Assembly (NCBI GenBank): GCA_945893145.1
Contig: CAMDDZ010000010.1
Location: 1 to 64,000, forward strand
Length of the DNA stretch: 64,000 bases
Direction of reading: 5' to 3'
Source of the DNA: Rhodoplanes serenus
Lineage (GTDB): Bacteria > Pseudomonadota > Alphaproteobacteria > Rhizobiales > Xanthobacteraceae
Made by a program: the position numbers and the translations under genes. Below the pieces are notes generated by a model. The model worked only from the letters and a program-made list of their open reading frames with translations. It had not been told where the DNA came from and made no database searches. Positions 49,027-57,729 of this stretch are shown here, one piece after another. The first letter of the stretch is position 1; each line of letters begins with the position of its first letter.

Positions 49027-50004
49027 TCACTTCAGCGGTTTGTCGTAGATCGACGAACCCGACGGCATGCTCGGCAGATAGTTGATCTCCATGCCCGCCT
49101 TGTAGACCGCCTCGATCTCCTTCTTGATGGCGCTTGCGCCTCCGATCTTCATCGCCAGCCGCTCATTGGAGCGGATCATCGCGGCAACCGCCGTCAACTC
49201 TTCCGGCGGCGCGCCCTTGGCCAGCAGCGGCGCGGCGGCATCCGGGTTCTTCTGCACCCACTCCACCGCCGCTTTGTAGATCGTGTAGAGCTTTTGCACC
49301 TTGTCAGGGTTGGCATCCGCCCAATCGGAGTGCGCACCGACGCCGAGATAGGGAATGGTGCCGCCTCCGGCGAAGGCCTGCCAGGTCTTGGCGATGTTGA
49401 GGTCTATGGTGCGGATGCTCGGCTTCTTCGCCAGCATCAGCGTGTAGGCCGGCTCCCAGATTTGGATCGCGTCGGCGCGATCGGCGACGGCATAGCCGAT
49501 CAGGCCGGGCGGCGCAGTGTTTACCACCTTGATCTTGCCGATATCGACGCCCTGCCGTTTGGCGAAGAACTCGTACATCTGATAGTTCGTGGTTGAGCGC
49601 GCGCCGGCGAGCTCCTTGCCTTCCAAATCCTTAAGCGTCTTGACGGTGTCGCGTGAGGTGACAACCGCGCCCCAATAGTCGAACAGATTGAAGAGGTATT
49701 TCACCTTGACGCCGCGCACGTCGGCAAGCCCCAGCGTGGTAAGGGAGGCGCTGCCACCGATCTTGAACTCGCCGGAGTTGAATTGCGTCACGTAGGCGTC
49801 CGGCGGGCGCTCCTCGAACGTGATGTCGAGCCCGTTGGCGATGTCGAACTTCTGCGCCTTGATCACCGGCGGCAGCAGCGCGCCGAGCGACGGCGGCGAG
49901 AAGATCACGATGGTGAGCTTTTCCTGGGCGTTAGCGCCAGAGTTGGCGCCCAACGTCAGCGCCGCTACCAAGGCTGGCGCTAACCATTTGAGGCTGAGTT
50001 TCAT
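49027..50004 (-). CDS. NMT1/SsuA-like ABC transporter substrate-binding protein
   Basis: The 325-residue protein has a Sec signal (MKLSLKWLAPALVAALTLGA, cleavage after ANAQ). The mature part is of the NMT1/THI5-like type: KLTIVIFSPPSLGALLPPVIKAQKFDIANGLDITFEERPPDAY, FNSGEFKIGGSASLTTLGLADVRG, LEGKELAGARSTTNYQMYEFFAKRQGVD and WEPAYTLMLAKKP. It would deliver its ligand to the permease/ATPase pair downstream. The amidohydrolase and molybdenum hydroxylase in the same run suggest an N-heterocyclic or aromatic ligand. This is context only. Confidence 0.9.
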   Translation of the reverse strand: MKLSLKWLAPALVAALTLGANSGANAQEKLTIVIFSPPSLGALLPPVIKAQKFDIANGLDITFEERPPDAYVTQFNSGEFKIGGSASLTTLGLADVRGVKVKYLFNLFDYWGAVVTSRDTVKTLKDLEGKELAGARSTTNYQMYEFFAKRQGVDIGKIKVVNTAPPGLIGYAVADRADAIQIWEPAYTLMLAKKPSIRTIDLNIAKTWQAFAGGGTIPYLGVGAHSDWADANPDKVQKLYTIYKAAVEWVQKNPDAAAPLLAKGAPPEELTAVAAMIRSNERLAMKIGGASAIKKEIEAVYKAGMEINYLPSMPSGSSIYDKPLK

Positions 50005-50030
50005 CCCGTCGCTCCCACTTTACGTTTGTC

Positions 50031-51008
50031 TCATTGAATGCGGAACAGCTTGCGAGCCGTCCCCCCGCTGATCGCGGCAACCTGGTCCGGCTGGAGGCCG
50101 GCATTCTTCACAATCGTCATCGGCTCATGGTCGCCGATCGGAAACGGCATGTCGGAACCGAGCATAACGCGGTCCGCGCCCATCATCTCGATGACAAATC
50201 GCAGCACCCTCGGATCGTGCTCGATCGTGTCGGTGTACATCAGGTTCATGGCCTCGACCGGATCGTGGGTGCCGGGCGTAATCGCGTGGTTGCGCTTGAG
50301 GCGTCCCACCACAAACGGCAGGCCAGCCGCGCCAATCGGGGCGAAGAACTTGGCATTGCGGTAGCGCGCAATGTGGCCGCTCATGGCCAGCCGTGACATG
50401 GCGACGATGGCGTCGCTGACCCGGCCGACGCCGTTGGCGAGGCCGTAATCGTGCACGCGGCTCTCGCCAGCGTCAAAGGCGGGATGGATGTGAATGACCG
50501 CGCCGGTTTCGTCCGCGGCCTTCCAGAACGGGTCCAGATCGGGCGCATCGAGCACACTGCCAATGCCGCGCGGCAGCGTGGAAATCATGGCACCGGGGAA
50601 GCCTGCCGCCACGGCGGCCTTGAGCACGGCCGCGGCGCGAGCGCCATCCTGCATCGGCACCAGGCAGAGCGGCACGAAACGCGGTTCGGCCCGGCAGGCC
50701 GACTGCAGCGCCTCGTTGAACATTCTGCACCAGGCCTCGCCCTCCTCGGGCGGCAGGTCGCTGGCAAACCAATCGGGCCAGCCGCCATTCACCTGCTTGT
50801 CGATGCCCTGCTTCTGCATCCAGGCTGTACGGCCCGCGACATCGCTGAGGCCCTTCATCACCGGCCGGCTCGGCTTGCTGTTGCCAAACGCAAGCGACAG
50901 GCCCGCGGGGTCCTCGACGATGCGCAGCGACGGAAACCGCCCCGCCTCCTTGCGGACGGTGTTCAAAAGCTCCGGCGGCACCAGATGGCCGTGGGTGTCG
51001 ATGATCAC
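50031..51008 (-). CDS. amidohydrolase-2 family enzyme (ACMSD-like fold)
   Basis: The 325-residue metal-dependent hydrolase or decarboxylase begins MIIDTHGHLVPPELL (HxH metal motif) and has GAVIHIHPAFDAGESRVHDYGLAN with the strand-5 histidine. A C-terminal VMLGSDMPFPIGDHEP carries the conserved Asp, which is retained here unlike in the relative at 17352. Related enzymes decarboxylate aminocarboxymuconate semialdehyde or 2,3-dihydroxybenzoate-type acids. The start is a GTG directly abutting the stop of the molybdenum hydroxylase large subunit, so co-translation is likely. It probably acts on the hydroxylated or ring-opened product. Confidence 0.87.
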   Translation of the reverse strand: MIIDTHGHLVPPELLNTVRKEAGRFPSLRIVEDPAGLSLAFGNSKPSRPVMKGLSDVAGRTAWMQKQGIDKQVNGGWPDWFASDLPPEEGEAWCRMFNEALQSACRAEPRFVPLCLVPMQDGARAAAVLKAAVAAGFPGAMISTLPRGIGSVLDAPDLDPFWKAADETGAVIHIHPAFDAGESRVHDYGLANGVGRVSDAIVAMSRLAMSGHIARYRNAKFFAPIGAAGLPFVVGRLKRNHAITPGTHDPVEAMNLMYTDTIEHDPRVLRFVIEMMGADRVMLGSDMPFPIGDHEPMTIVKNAGLQPDQVAAISGGTARKLFRIQ

Positions 51009-53414
51009 TTAGTTGCCTTTTTTGTTGTCGCGCGCGGCCGCGATCATATCGCCAAGCTGCGCCACTTTGATAGGAAGCGAATTGACCACGATGCCGAGCG
51101 GGCGCACCGCGTCATTGACGGCGCTGGCGATGACGGCCGGTGCGCCAAGATAGCCGCTCTCACCTGAACCCTTCTGGCCGAACACGGTGTGCGGCGATGG
51201 CGTCTCGTGATGCACGATCTCGACCGGCGGCACCTCATGCGACGACGGCAAGAGGTAATCCATGAAGCTCTGCGTCATCAGGAGGCCGTCGTTGCTGTAG
51301 GCAAACTCCTCGTAAAGTGCCGCCCCGATGCCGTGGGCTATGCCGCCGATCGTCATGCCGCGCACGATCTTGGGATTGATCACCGTTCCGCAGTCGTGGC
51401 CAACGACGTAGCGCTTGATCTGCGGCTTGCCGAGATCGGGATCGATCGCGATCAGCACCAAATGGAATTCGAATGAGAAGCACGGATACATCTGCACCCG
51501 CCCGTCGGCGGTCGGCAATGCGCCACCGGTCGGCACCGGCATGATGTGGCTCACCGACAGGCCGGGCTCCATGCCGACCGGCAGGCGATGGATGTGCCGA
51601 TGGGCAATGGTCACGAGCTCGACCCAGGTTCGCTTCTTGTCGGGCGCGGCGGTGTCGAAGGCGTTGCCGTCTTTGTAGGCAATGCGCTCGACTGGCATGC
51701 CGAGTTCGTGCGCCGCGATCGCGATGAGCTTGTCTTTCAGCTTGTTGGCGGCATGGAATGCCGCACCGCCCAGCATGATCGCCATGCGGCTGCCGACCGG
51801 GCTGTTGCTCGGCAGTGAGTTGAGCGAGTCGGCGCGCACGACGCGGACACGCTCGGGATCGACCTCCAGCACCTCGCCGACGACCGTGCCAACCATCGTT
51901 TCGTGGCCCTGTCCGGCCGAGGTCGTGTGCATGGTGGCGGTGATCGAGCCGACTAGATCGATGCTGATCCGGCAGGAATCCATCCAAGTGGTGGTGCCGA
52001 CCTTGGGATTGAGCAGCGGCTCGAACGATGAATTACCACCGCTGGGCTCAAGGCACGCCGCGATGCCGATGCCCGCCAGCATCCCCTGCCCGCGCAGCCG
52101 GTCGCGTTCGGCGATCAGATCGCCATAGCCCGCATGCGCCAAGACTTTATCGATCACGACGTGATAGTCGCCGCTGTCGTAGGTCGAACCGCTGGGGATC
52201 AGGTAGGGAAATTCCTCGTGCCGGATCAGGTTGCGGCGGCGGACTTCCAGCCGGTCGAGGCCGAGCCGGTTGGCCACTTCGTCGATGGTGCGTTCGATGG
52301 CGTAATTGGTCGGCGCCTGGCCGAAGGCGCGCACCGCCTCCTGCACGGTCTTGTTGGTGACGACCGCGATGGCCTGATACGCCACGCTCTTGATCTTGTA
52401 GGGCCCGACGATGGCGCCGATCGGCTTGCCGAGCTGAAACGGCGAGCGGCCCGCATAGGCGCCGACGTTGTCGAGCGCGCGCATCTTCATCGAGCGGATC
52501 ACGCCTTGATCGTCGAACGCCACCTCGACATCGAAATTGCGCTCAGGCCCATGCATGTCGCCGCCACGCATGTTCTCCATGCGGTCTTCGATCAGCCGCA
52601 CCGGCACGCCGAGCCGCCGCGACAGATAGCCAACCAGCACAGTGTGTTTGATGCCGCGCTTGACGCCGTAGCTGCCGCCCACATCGACGTCGTAGTGCAC
52701 GCGGACCGACGACATCGGCAGCTTCAGCGCCATCGCGGTCTGGTCGGGATATTTCGGCATCTGGATCGAGGCCCAGATGTCGAGCATCTCGCGCCAGGGA
52801 TCCCAGCTTGCCGTCACGCCAAACGTCTCGATCGGCACCGTCGAGCTGCGGCCCCAGGTGACGCGGTGCTTGAGCGTGTGCGGGCTCGCGGCGAAATCCC
52901 TTTCCACCTCGCCCCAGACGAAGGTGCGATCGAGCAGCACGTTCGAGCCGTGCGCCTGATGCACCAGCGGACTGCCGGGCCGATAGGCTTCCTCGCCGTC
53001 GAGCACAAACGGCAGTGGCTCGTATTCGATCTGCACGGCCTCCGCCGCGTCTTCGGCGAGTGCGCGGGTGTCTGCCACCACGGCCGCGACCCATTCGCCA
53101 GAATAGCGCGCCACATCGGACGCCAGCGGCCAACGCGCCACGTTCGGCGTATCGAGGCCCATGGCGAGCGGGTTGGTGGCGCCCGCGAGCTCCGCGCCAT
53201 CGAGCACATAGGCTACGCCCGGCATGGCGAGCGCCGCGGCTTTGTCGATCGACACGATGCGGGCGGCTGGATGCGGGCAATGCACCAGCGCGACGTGCTT
53301 GGTGCCCGCCGGCACGATATCGGCAACGAAACGTCCTTTGCCGGCAACGAAGCGGCGGTCCTCGCGCACCCGGCGGTCGGCCGAGACGAAACGGAATTTG
53401 CCGGGCGCACTCAT
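51009..53414 (-). CDS. molybdenum hydroxylase large subunit (xanthine dehydrogenase family)
   Basis: The 801-residue molybdopterin-binding subunit has the N-terminal a/b hammerhead domain (GRFVADIVPAGTKHVALVHCPHPAARIVSIDKAAAL), DVDVGGSYGVKRGIKHTVL and the active-site loop VRAFGQAPTNYAIERTIDEVANRLGLD. It ends with the GSGESG motif bearing the catalytic Glu and EEFAYSNDGLLMTQSFMDYLLPSS. The active-site loop is not the AYxCSFR loop of form I CO dehydrogenase, so CO oxidation is unlikely. Hydroxylation of an N-heterocycle or aromatic acid is more likely. With the two genes upstream it forms the L-M-S complex. Confidence 0.92.
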   Translation of the reverse strand: MSAPGKFRFVSADRRVREDRRFVAGKGRFVADIVPAGTKHVALVHCPHPAARIVSIDKAAALAMPGVAYVLDGAELAGATNPLAMGLDTPNVARWPLASDVARYSGEWVAAVVADTRALAEDAAEAVQIEYEPLPFVLDGEEAYRPGSPLVHQAHGSNVLLDRTFVWGEVERDFAASPHTLKHRVTWGRSSTVPIETFGVTASWDPWREMLDIWASIQMPKYPDQTAMALKLPMSSVRVHYDVDVGGSYGVKRGIKHTVLVGYLSRRLGVPVRLIEDRMENMRGGDMHGPERNFDVEVAFDDQGVIRSMKMRALDNVGAYAGRSPFQLGKPIGAIVGPYKIKSVAYQAIAVVTNKTVQEAVRAFGQAPTNYAIERTIDEVANRLGLDRLEVRRRNLIRHEEFPYLIPSGSTYDSGDYHVVIDKVLAHAGYGDLIAERDRLRGQGMLAGIGIAACLEPSGGNSSFEPLLNPKVGTTTWMDSCRISIDLVGSITATMHTTSAGQGHETMVGTVVGEVLEVDPERVRVVRADSLNSLPSNSPVGSRMAIMLGGAAFHAANKLKDKLIAIAAHELGMPVERIAYKDGNAFDTAAPDKKRTWVELVTIAHRHIHRLPVGMEPGLSVSHIMPVPTGGALPTADGRVQMYPCFSFEFHLVLIAIDPDLGKPQIKRYVVGHDCGTVINPKIVRGMTIGGIAHGIGAALYEEFAYSNDGLLMTQSFMDYLLPSSHEVPPVEIVHHETPSPHTVFGQKGSGESGYLGAPAVIASAVNDAVRPLGIVVNSLPIKVAQLGDMIAAARDNKKGN

Positions 53415-53902
53415 GGCTGCCCCGTCTTGATGTTCTGACCGCGCATGCGTTCGGCCGCGAGCGCAATGGCTTCCACGATTTGCGCGTAGCCGGTGCAGCG
53501 GCAAATGTTGCCGGAGATCGCTTCGACGATCTCGTCACGCGTCGGCTGCGAATTTTTCGACAGCAGTGCGTGCGCGGCGAGGATCATGGCCGGCGTGCAA
53601 TAACCGCACTGCATGCCGTGCGTTTCGCAGAACGCGTCTTGAATGGGCGACAGCTCGCCCGGTCCGGGCGACAGGCCCTCGATTGTGGTGATGGCATAGC
53701 CGTCAGCCTGCACAGCGAACATCAGACACGAGCGCACCGCGGCGCCGTCAATCAGCACCGTGCAGGCGCCGCAGACGCCGTGCTCGCAGCCCGCGTGGGC
53801 GCCGTTCAACAACAGCTTGTCGCGCAGACAGTCGAGCAGGCTCATGCGCGGCTCAACCTCAACCGCATGCTTTTCGTTGTTGATGTCGAGTTCGACCTTC
53901 AT
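53411..53902 (-). CDS. molybdenum hydroxylase [2Fe-2S] subunit
   Basis: The 163-residue small subunit carries both expected clusters: a plant-ferredoxin-type site CEHGVCGACTVLIDGAAVRSC and the helical site with MQCGYCTPAMILAAHALL and GNICRCTGY. The opening VELDINNEKHAVEVEPRMSLLDCLRDKL is typical of CoxS/NdhS proteins. It passes electrons from the molybdenum centre to FAD. Its ATG overlaps the stop of the FAD subunit gene, and its stop overlaps the large-subunit ATG, so all three are coupled. Confidence 0.94.
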   Translation of the reverse strand: MKVELDINNEKHAVEVEPRMSLLDCLRDKLLLNGAHAGCEHGVCGACTVLIDGAAVRSCLMFAVQADGYAITTIEGLSPGPGELSPIQDAFCETHGMQCGYCTPAMILAAHALLSKNSQPTRDEIVEAISGNICRCTGYAQIVEAIALAAERMRGQNIKTGQP

Positions 53903-54774
53903 GAACGCCTCGCGGCGGCCCGGAAGGCATCGCCGATGGCGCGAACCGCAAGCGTCGCGGCGACGCGCCGGCGGTAAGCCGCGGAGGCGTGCAGGTCGGC
54001 CATCGGCTCGATCCCGGCGAGTGCGGCCTTCACGGCATCGCGAACCTTGCTCTCGTCGAACCGCGCGCCGTGCAGCGATTGCGCGACGCCATCGAGCCGA
54101 AGCGGAATGGCGGTCGCGGCGCCGATGCCGATCGCGGCGCGCGTGCAGCGGCCCTCGGCATCGAGCGCAACCTGGGCGGCTGCCGACACGAAGGCGAAAT
54201 CGCTCGCCCGCGCATTGATCTCGTGGAAGCCAACGCCGACGTGCGGCTCGGACCACGCTGGGAAACGAGCTTCGACCAGACATGCGGTCTGCGGCAGCGC
54301 CGTCACCATCGGGCCAACGAAGAAGTCCGCGGCCGCGATGTCGCGCGCTTCTCCGCCATCGCGCCAGCGCAGCGTGGCGCCGAGCGTTGCCGCGACCAGC
54401 ACGATCTCGGCCGCGGAATCCGCATTGGCGAGCGAGCCGCCCACAGTGCCGCGAGCGCGGGTCGCCGTGTGCCCGACATGCGGCATGGCCATGGCGAGCA
54501 GCGGCAGCTTGGCGCGAACCAGTGGATCGCTTTCGACCACGTGCTGTTTGGTGATCGCGCCAATGGCGATTTCGCCGCCTTGTTCGTGGATATAGGCGAG
54601 CCCCGGCAGCCGCGCGATGTCGATCAGCCGCGTCGGGCGCGCCAGCCGCATTGCCATCAGCGGCACCAGCGTCTGGCCGCCCGCGATCAGCCGCGCGCTG
54701 TCGTCGGCTTTGAGCAGCGCGCATGCTTCATCGAGGCTTGCGGGTCGCGAATATTCAAACGGCGCAGGTTTCAT
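53899..54774 (-). CDS. molybdenum hydroxylase FAD-binding subunit
   Basis: The 291-residue medium subunit begins FEYSRPASLDEACALLKADDSARLIAGGQTLVPLMAMRLARP, containing the AGGQTL FAD-pyrophosphate motif. It has the second FAD motif TRARGTVGGSLANADSAAE near residue 110 and a C-terminal CoxM domain ending in RRRVAATLAVRAIGDAF. It hands electrons from the iron-sulfur subunit to the final acceptor. It is the first of the three coupled subunit genes and follows the aldolase-like gene by 35 bases. Confidence 0.93.
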   Translation of the reverse strand: MKPAPFEYSRPASLDEACALLKADDSARLIAGGQTLVPLMAMRLARPTRLIDIARLPGLAYIHEQGGEIAIGAITKQHVVESDPLVRAKLPLLAMAMPHVGHTATRARGTVGGSLANADSAAEIVLVAATLGATLRWRDGGEARDIAAADFFVGPMVTALPQTACLVEARFPAWSEPHVGVGFHEINARASDFAFVSAAAQVALDAEGRCTRAAIGIGAATAIPLRLDGVAQSLHGARFDESKVRDAVKAALAGIEPMADLHASAAYRRRVAATLAVRAIGDAFRAAARRS

Positions 54775-54809
54775 CGACCCGGAACAACCCGACGGTTAAG
54801 CGTGGCGGC

Positions 54810-55598
54810 TCAGTGCCAGTACGGCGGATGGCCGGAATTCTTCTGCTCGGCATCGAGCAGACGGATCATCGCCGGCCACTCCAGGACGCCGTAGGGCCGC
54901 CGCGTGCCCGGCTGGTAGAGATGCGCGGTGTGCGCCAGCACGTTCTCGCCCGGCACGTTGAGCTCGGCGCGCGCCGCCATGGCGTCGACCTGCGAGCGGC
55001 AGGACTGTTCGAGCTGATACATCAGATTGAACGCCTCAGGTACCGACGGGCCACAGGTCAGCAAGCCGTGGTTGCGCATGATCAGCGCGTTGTGCGCGCC
55101 GAGATCGTTCACGATGCGCTGGCGCTCTTCGAGATCGACCGCCGGCCCCTCGAAGTCGTGATAGCCGATATGGTTGTGGAAGCGGATCGAGGTCTGAGAC
55201 AACGGCAGGAGCCCGCAGTTCATCGCCGACACTGCGACGCCGGCGCGGGTGTGGGTGTGCAGCACGCACTTCACCTCCGGCCGCGCCGTATGGATCGCGC
55301 CATGGATCACGTAACCCGACTTGTTGATGCCGTAGTCGGTGTCGGGCTTGCTGATGATGGTGCCCTCGACGTCGATCTTCACCAGGCTCGAGGCCGTGAT
55401 CTCCTTGTAAAGCAGGCCATAAAGGTTGATCAGCAGGTGCTCGGTGCCGGGAATGCGCGCGGTGATGTGGTTGTAGATCAGGTCGGTCATCTCATACTGA
55501 TCGACCAGCCGGTAGCAGGCCGCGAGTTCGACCCGGGCCTGCCATTCCTCGGTCGAAACCTGGTCTTTGACCGACTTGAAGTTGGTATCGTACTTCAT
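54810..55598 (-). CDS. class II aldolase/adducin family protein
   Basis: The 262-residue protein matches the class II aldolase/adducin fold: ARVELAACYRLVDQYEMTDLIYNHITARIPG, then the zinc-site segments VLHTHTRAGVAVSAM (HTH) and NALIMRNHGLLTCGPSVPEAFN (third His). Members cleave or epimerise sugar phosphates or decarboxylate small hydroxy acids, and many family III members are uncharacterised. The true start is the ATG at 55598 (MKYDTNFKSVKDQ); the long upstream opening is antisense to the next gene. It heads the minus-strand run with the molybdenum hydroxylase. Confidence 0.88.
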   Translation of the reverse strand: MKYDTNFKSVKDQVSTEEWQARVELAACYRLVDQYEMTDLIYNHITARIPGTEHLLINLYGLLYKEITASSLVKIDVEGTIISKPDTDYGINKSGYVIHGAIHTARPEVKCVLHTHTRAGVAVSAMNCGLLPLSQTSIRFHNHIGYHDFEGPAVDLEERQRIVNDLGAHNALIMRNHGLLTCGPSVPEAFNLMYQLEQSCRSQVDAMAARAELNVPGENVLAHTAHLYQPGTRRPYGVLEWPAMIRLLDAEQKNSGHPPYWH

Positions 55599-55712
55599 GA
55601 GACTTCGAGCCTTATGAGATTTCCAGCCTTGCCGGGGTTGCCTGACCGCGAGCATACCCCCTCCCTGTAGACCAGGCCAAGCGGATTGGCCGCATAGCCG
55701 GAGTGCATCGCT

Positions 55713-56516
55713 TTGACCCAGGCGGCCCGAGACATCCTGCGCAACAACGTCAAGGAAAAGCTCGCCCGCGGCGAGGTCGTGTCCTCGATGACGGTACGGC
55801 TCGTCCGCACCATCGAGATCGCCCGCATCGCCAAGACGGCGGGCTTCGACATGCTCTACATCGACCTGGAGCATTCGCCGCTGACGATCGACGCCACCGG
55901 CCAGATCTGCCTCGCCTGCATCGACCAGGGCATCATGCCGGCGGTGCGAGTGCCGGCGAACACGCCGGAATACATCGGCCGCGTGCTCGACGCCGGTGCG
56001 CTTGGCATCATCGCGCCGGGCGTGCGTTCCGCTGCGGAAGCACGCGAGGTCGTGAAGGCCGCCAAGTTCGCGCCGCAGGGCGAACGCGGCAATGTCGCGC
56101 CGATTGCTGCGCTGGGCTACCGCTCGTTCCCGGCCACGGAGGCCGCCCAGGCGGTCAACGACGCCACCATGGTGATCGTGCAGTTCGAGTCCAAGGAGGC
56201 GGTTGAGCACGCCGAAGAGATTATCGCCGTCGACGGCGTTGACATCGTGCTGATCGGGCTCAACGACTACCTGGCCGATTGCGGCCTGCAAGGGCAGTAC
56301 GATCATCCGCAGGTGCGGGAGGTGTACGGACGCACCATCGCGGCATGCCGCAAGCACGGCAAGTATTGCGGCGTCGGCGGGCTCGCGAGCCGTTCCGATC
56401 TGATGGCCGAGTACGTGCGGATGGGCGCGCGCTACGTCTCGACCGGAACCGATCTCGGTTTCCTGCTCGGCGTCGCGGCACAGAAGGCCAAGGAGATCCG
56501 GGAGATCAAAACCTGA
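55713..56516 (+). CDS. HpcH/HpaI-family aldolase
   Basis: The 267-residue TIM-barrel aldolase has FDMLYIDLEHSPLTID, the catalytic Arg/His region and VPANTPEYIGRVLDAGALGIIAPGVRSAAEAREVVKAAKF. QFESKEAVEHAEEIIAVDGVDIVLIGLNDYLADCGL (metal ligands Glu and Asp) completes the pattern. It would cleave 4-hydroxy-2-oxo acids to pyruvate or glyoxylate plus an aldehyde. The start is a TTG about ten bases after GGAG; no ATG is available before conserved sequence. The Ldh-like gene begins at its last base (TGATG), so the pair is coupled. Confidence 0.88.
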   Translation: MTQAARDILRNNVKEKLARGEVVSSMTVRLVRTIEIARIAKTAGFDMLYIDLEHSPLTIDATGQICLACIDQGIMPAVRVPANTPEYIGRVLDAGALGIIAPGVRSAAEAREVVKAAKFAPQGERGNVAPIAALGYRSFPATEAAQAVNDATMVIVQFESKEAVEHAEEIIAVDGVDIVLIGLNDYLADCGLQGQYDHPQVREVYGRTIAACRKHGKYCGVGGLASRSDLMAEYVRMGARYVSTGTDLGFLLGVAAQKAKEIREIKT

Positions 56517-57607
56517 TGGCCACGCCGCAAGTCAAAGCCGGAATGATCTATGCGAGCGCCGTTGCGGCGGATGCCTTCGCGCGTTCGCTGCTGGAAGCAT
56601 GCGGCGTTCCGGTCGAGGACGCCGCAACGGTCGCCGGCTGTCTGGTCAAAGCCGACCTGCGTGGCGTCGACACGCACGGCCTCTGCCGCCTGCCGATCTA
56701 CCTCGACCGGGTGCGCCGTGGCCTGATCAATCCGAAACCGGAACTCAGCCCGCAACGCGTGACGCCGGTCGCCGCCACGCTCGACGGCCAGAACGGCTTC
56801 GGCTTCGTGATCGGTATGCGCGCCATGGCAGAAGCCATTGCGATGGCGCGCGAGTTCGGCATCGGCATCGTCTCGGCGCGCCGAAGCACGCATTTCGGCA
56901 TGGCGGCATCCTACGCGCTGCCCGCAGTCGAGGCCGGCCTGATGGCCATGGTGTTCTCCAACGCCTCGCAGGCCATGCCGCCGTGGGGTGGCCGCAAGAT
57001 GCTGCTCGGCACCAACCCGTTCTGCATGGCGGCGCCTGCAGGCTCTCATCCGCCGATCATCCTCGACATGTCGCCTGCGGTCGCAGCGCGCGGCAAAATC
57101 CGCAAAGCCGAGCGCCGCGGCGAGAAAATCCCGCTCGGCTATGCGCTCGATGCGCAGGGCCGCCCCACCACCGATCCGACCGCCGCGATGGCCGGCGTGG
57201 TGTTGCCGATCGGCGAGCACAAGGGCTCTGGCATCTCGATGTTCATGGACATTTTTGGCGGCGTGATCTCGGGCGCCAACTTCGGCGGCGACGTCGGCGA
57301 CCAGTACAAAGACAACCGGCCGCAGGACGTCGGCCATTTCTTCCTGGCGATGAAGCCCAACCTGTTCGTGCCGGAGACCGACTATCGGGCCCGCATGGAA
57401 ACGCTGATCGAGCGCGTGCGCGCGGTGCCGACCGCGGAGGGCGTGAGCGAAATCTTGCTGCCGGGCGAACCGGAAGACCGCACCGAGGCCGAGCGGCGCA
57501 AAGCCGGCATTCCCTATGCGGCGAGCGAGGTTGCGGCCTTGCAGGATGAAGCGAAAAAGGCTGGCATCCAGCCGCTCGTCACCGCGGACCGGCCGATCGG
57601 TTCTTAA
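56516..57607 (+). CDS. Ldh-family NAD(P)-dependent 2-hydroxyacid oxidoreductase
   Basis: The 363-residue enzyme belongs to the malate/L-lactate dehydrogenase (YlbC/ComC/sulfolactate) family, not the classical Rossmann type. Motifs are GVDTHGLCRLPIYLDRVRRGLINP, ATLDGQNGFGFVIGMRAMAEAI, ARRSTHFGMAASYALPAVEAGLMAMVFSNAS and LGTNPFCMAAPAG. It interconverts a 2-hydroxy acid and a 2-oxo acid. Coupled to an HpcH/HpaI aldolase and followed by a complete TTT transporter, it may feed a hydroxydicarboxylate into central metabolism. Sulfolactate is another candidate, given the sulfopyruvate decarboxylase-like pair elsewhere in the window. Confidence 0.9.
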   Translation: MATPQVKAGMIYASAVAADAFARSLLEACGVPVEDAATVAGCLVKADLRGVDTHGLCRLPIYLDRVRRGLINPKPELSPQRVTPVAATLDGQNGFGFVIGMRAMAEAIAMAREFGIGIVSARRSTHFGMAASYALPAVEAGLMAMVFSNASQAMPPWGGRKMLLGTNPFCMAAPAGSHPPIILDMSPAVAARGKIRKAERRGEKIPLGYALDAQGRPTTDPTAAMAGVVLPIGEHKGSGISMFMDIFGGVISGANFGGDVGDQYKDNRPQDVGHFFLAMKPNLFVPETDYRARMETLIERVRAVPTAEGVSEILLPGEPEDRTEAERRKAGIPYAASEVAALQDEAKKAGIQPLVTADRPIGS

Positions 57608-57729
57608 ACACCGCAGTTGCGGCAATTTGCATGTTTGGCTCGTGGCAGGCGGGCCGTTTCACAACGCCCGGGCATGATATACGGTGCCTCGATCCGTAGC
57701 GGCGGCCGGAATTTTTGGAGGAACAAGCG

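Noticed and set aside
51009-53414. CoxL form I carbon monoxide dehydrogenase
   Set aside because: The active-site loop is VRAFGQAP, not the AYxCSFR loop of form I enzymes.
55599-56357. Extended start of the class II aldolase gene
   Set aside because: The extension is antisense to the HpcH/HpaI aldolase gene.
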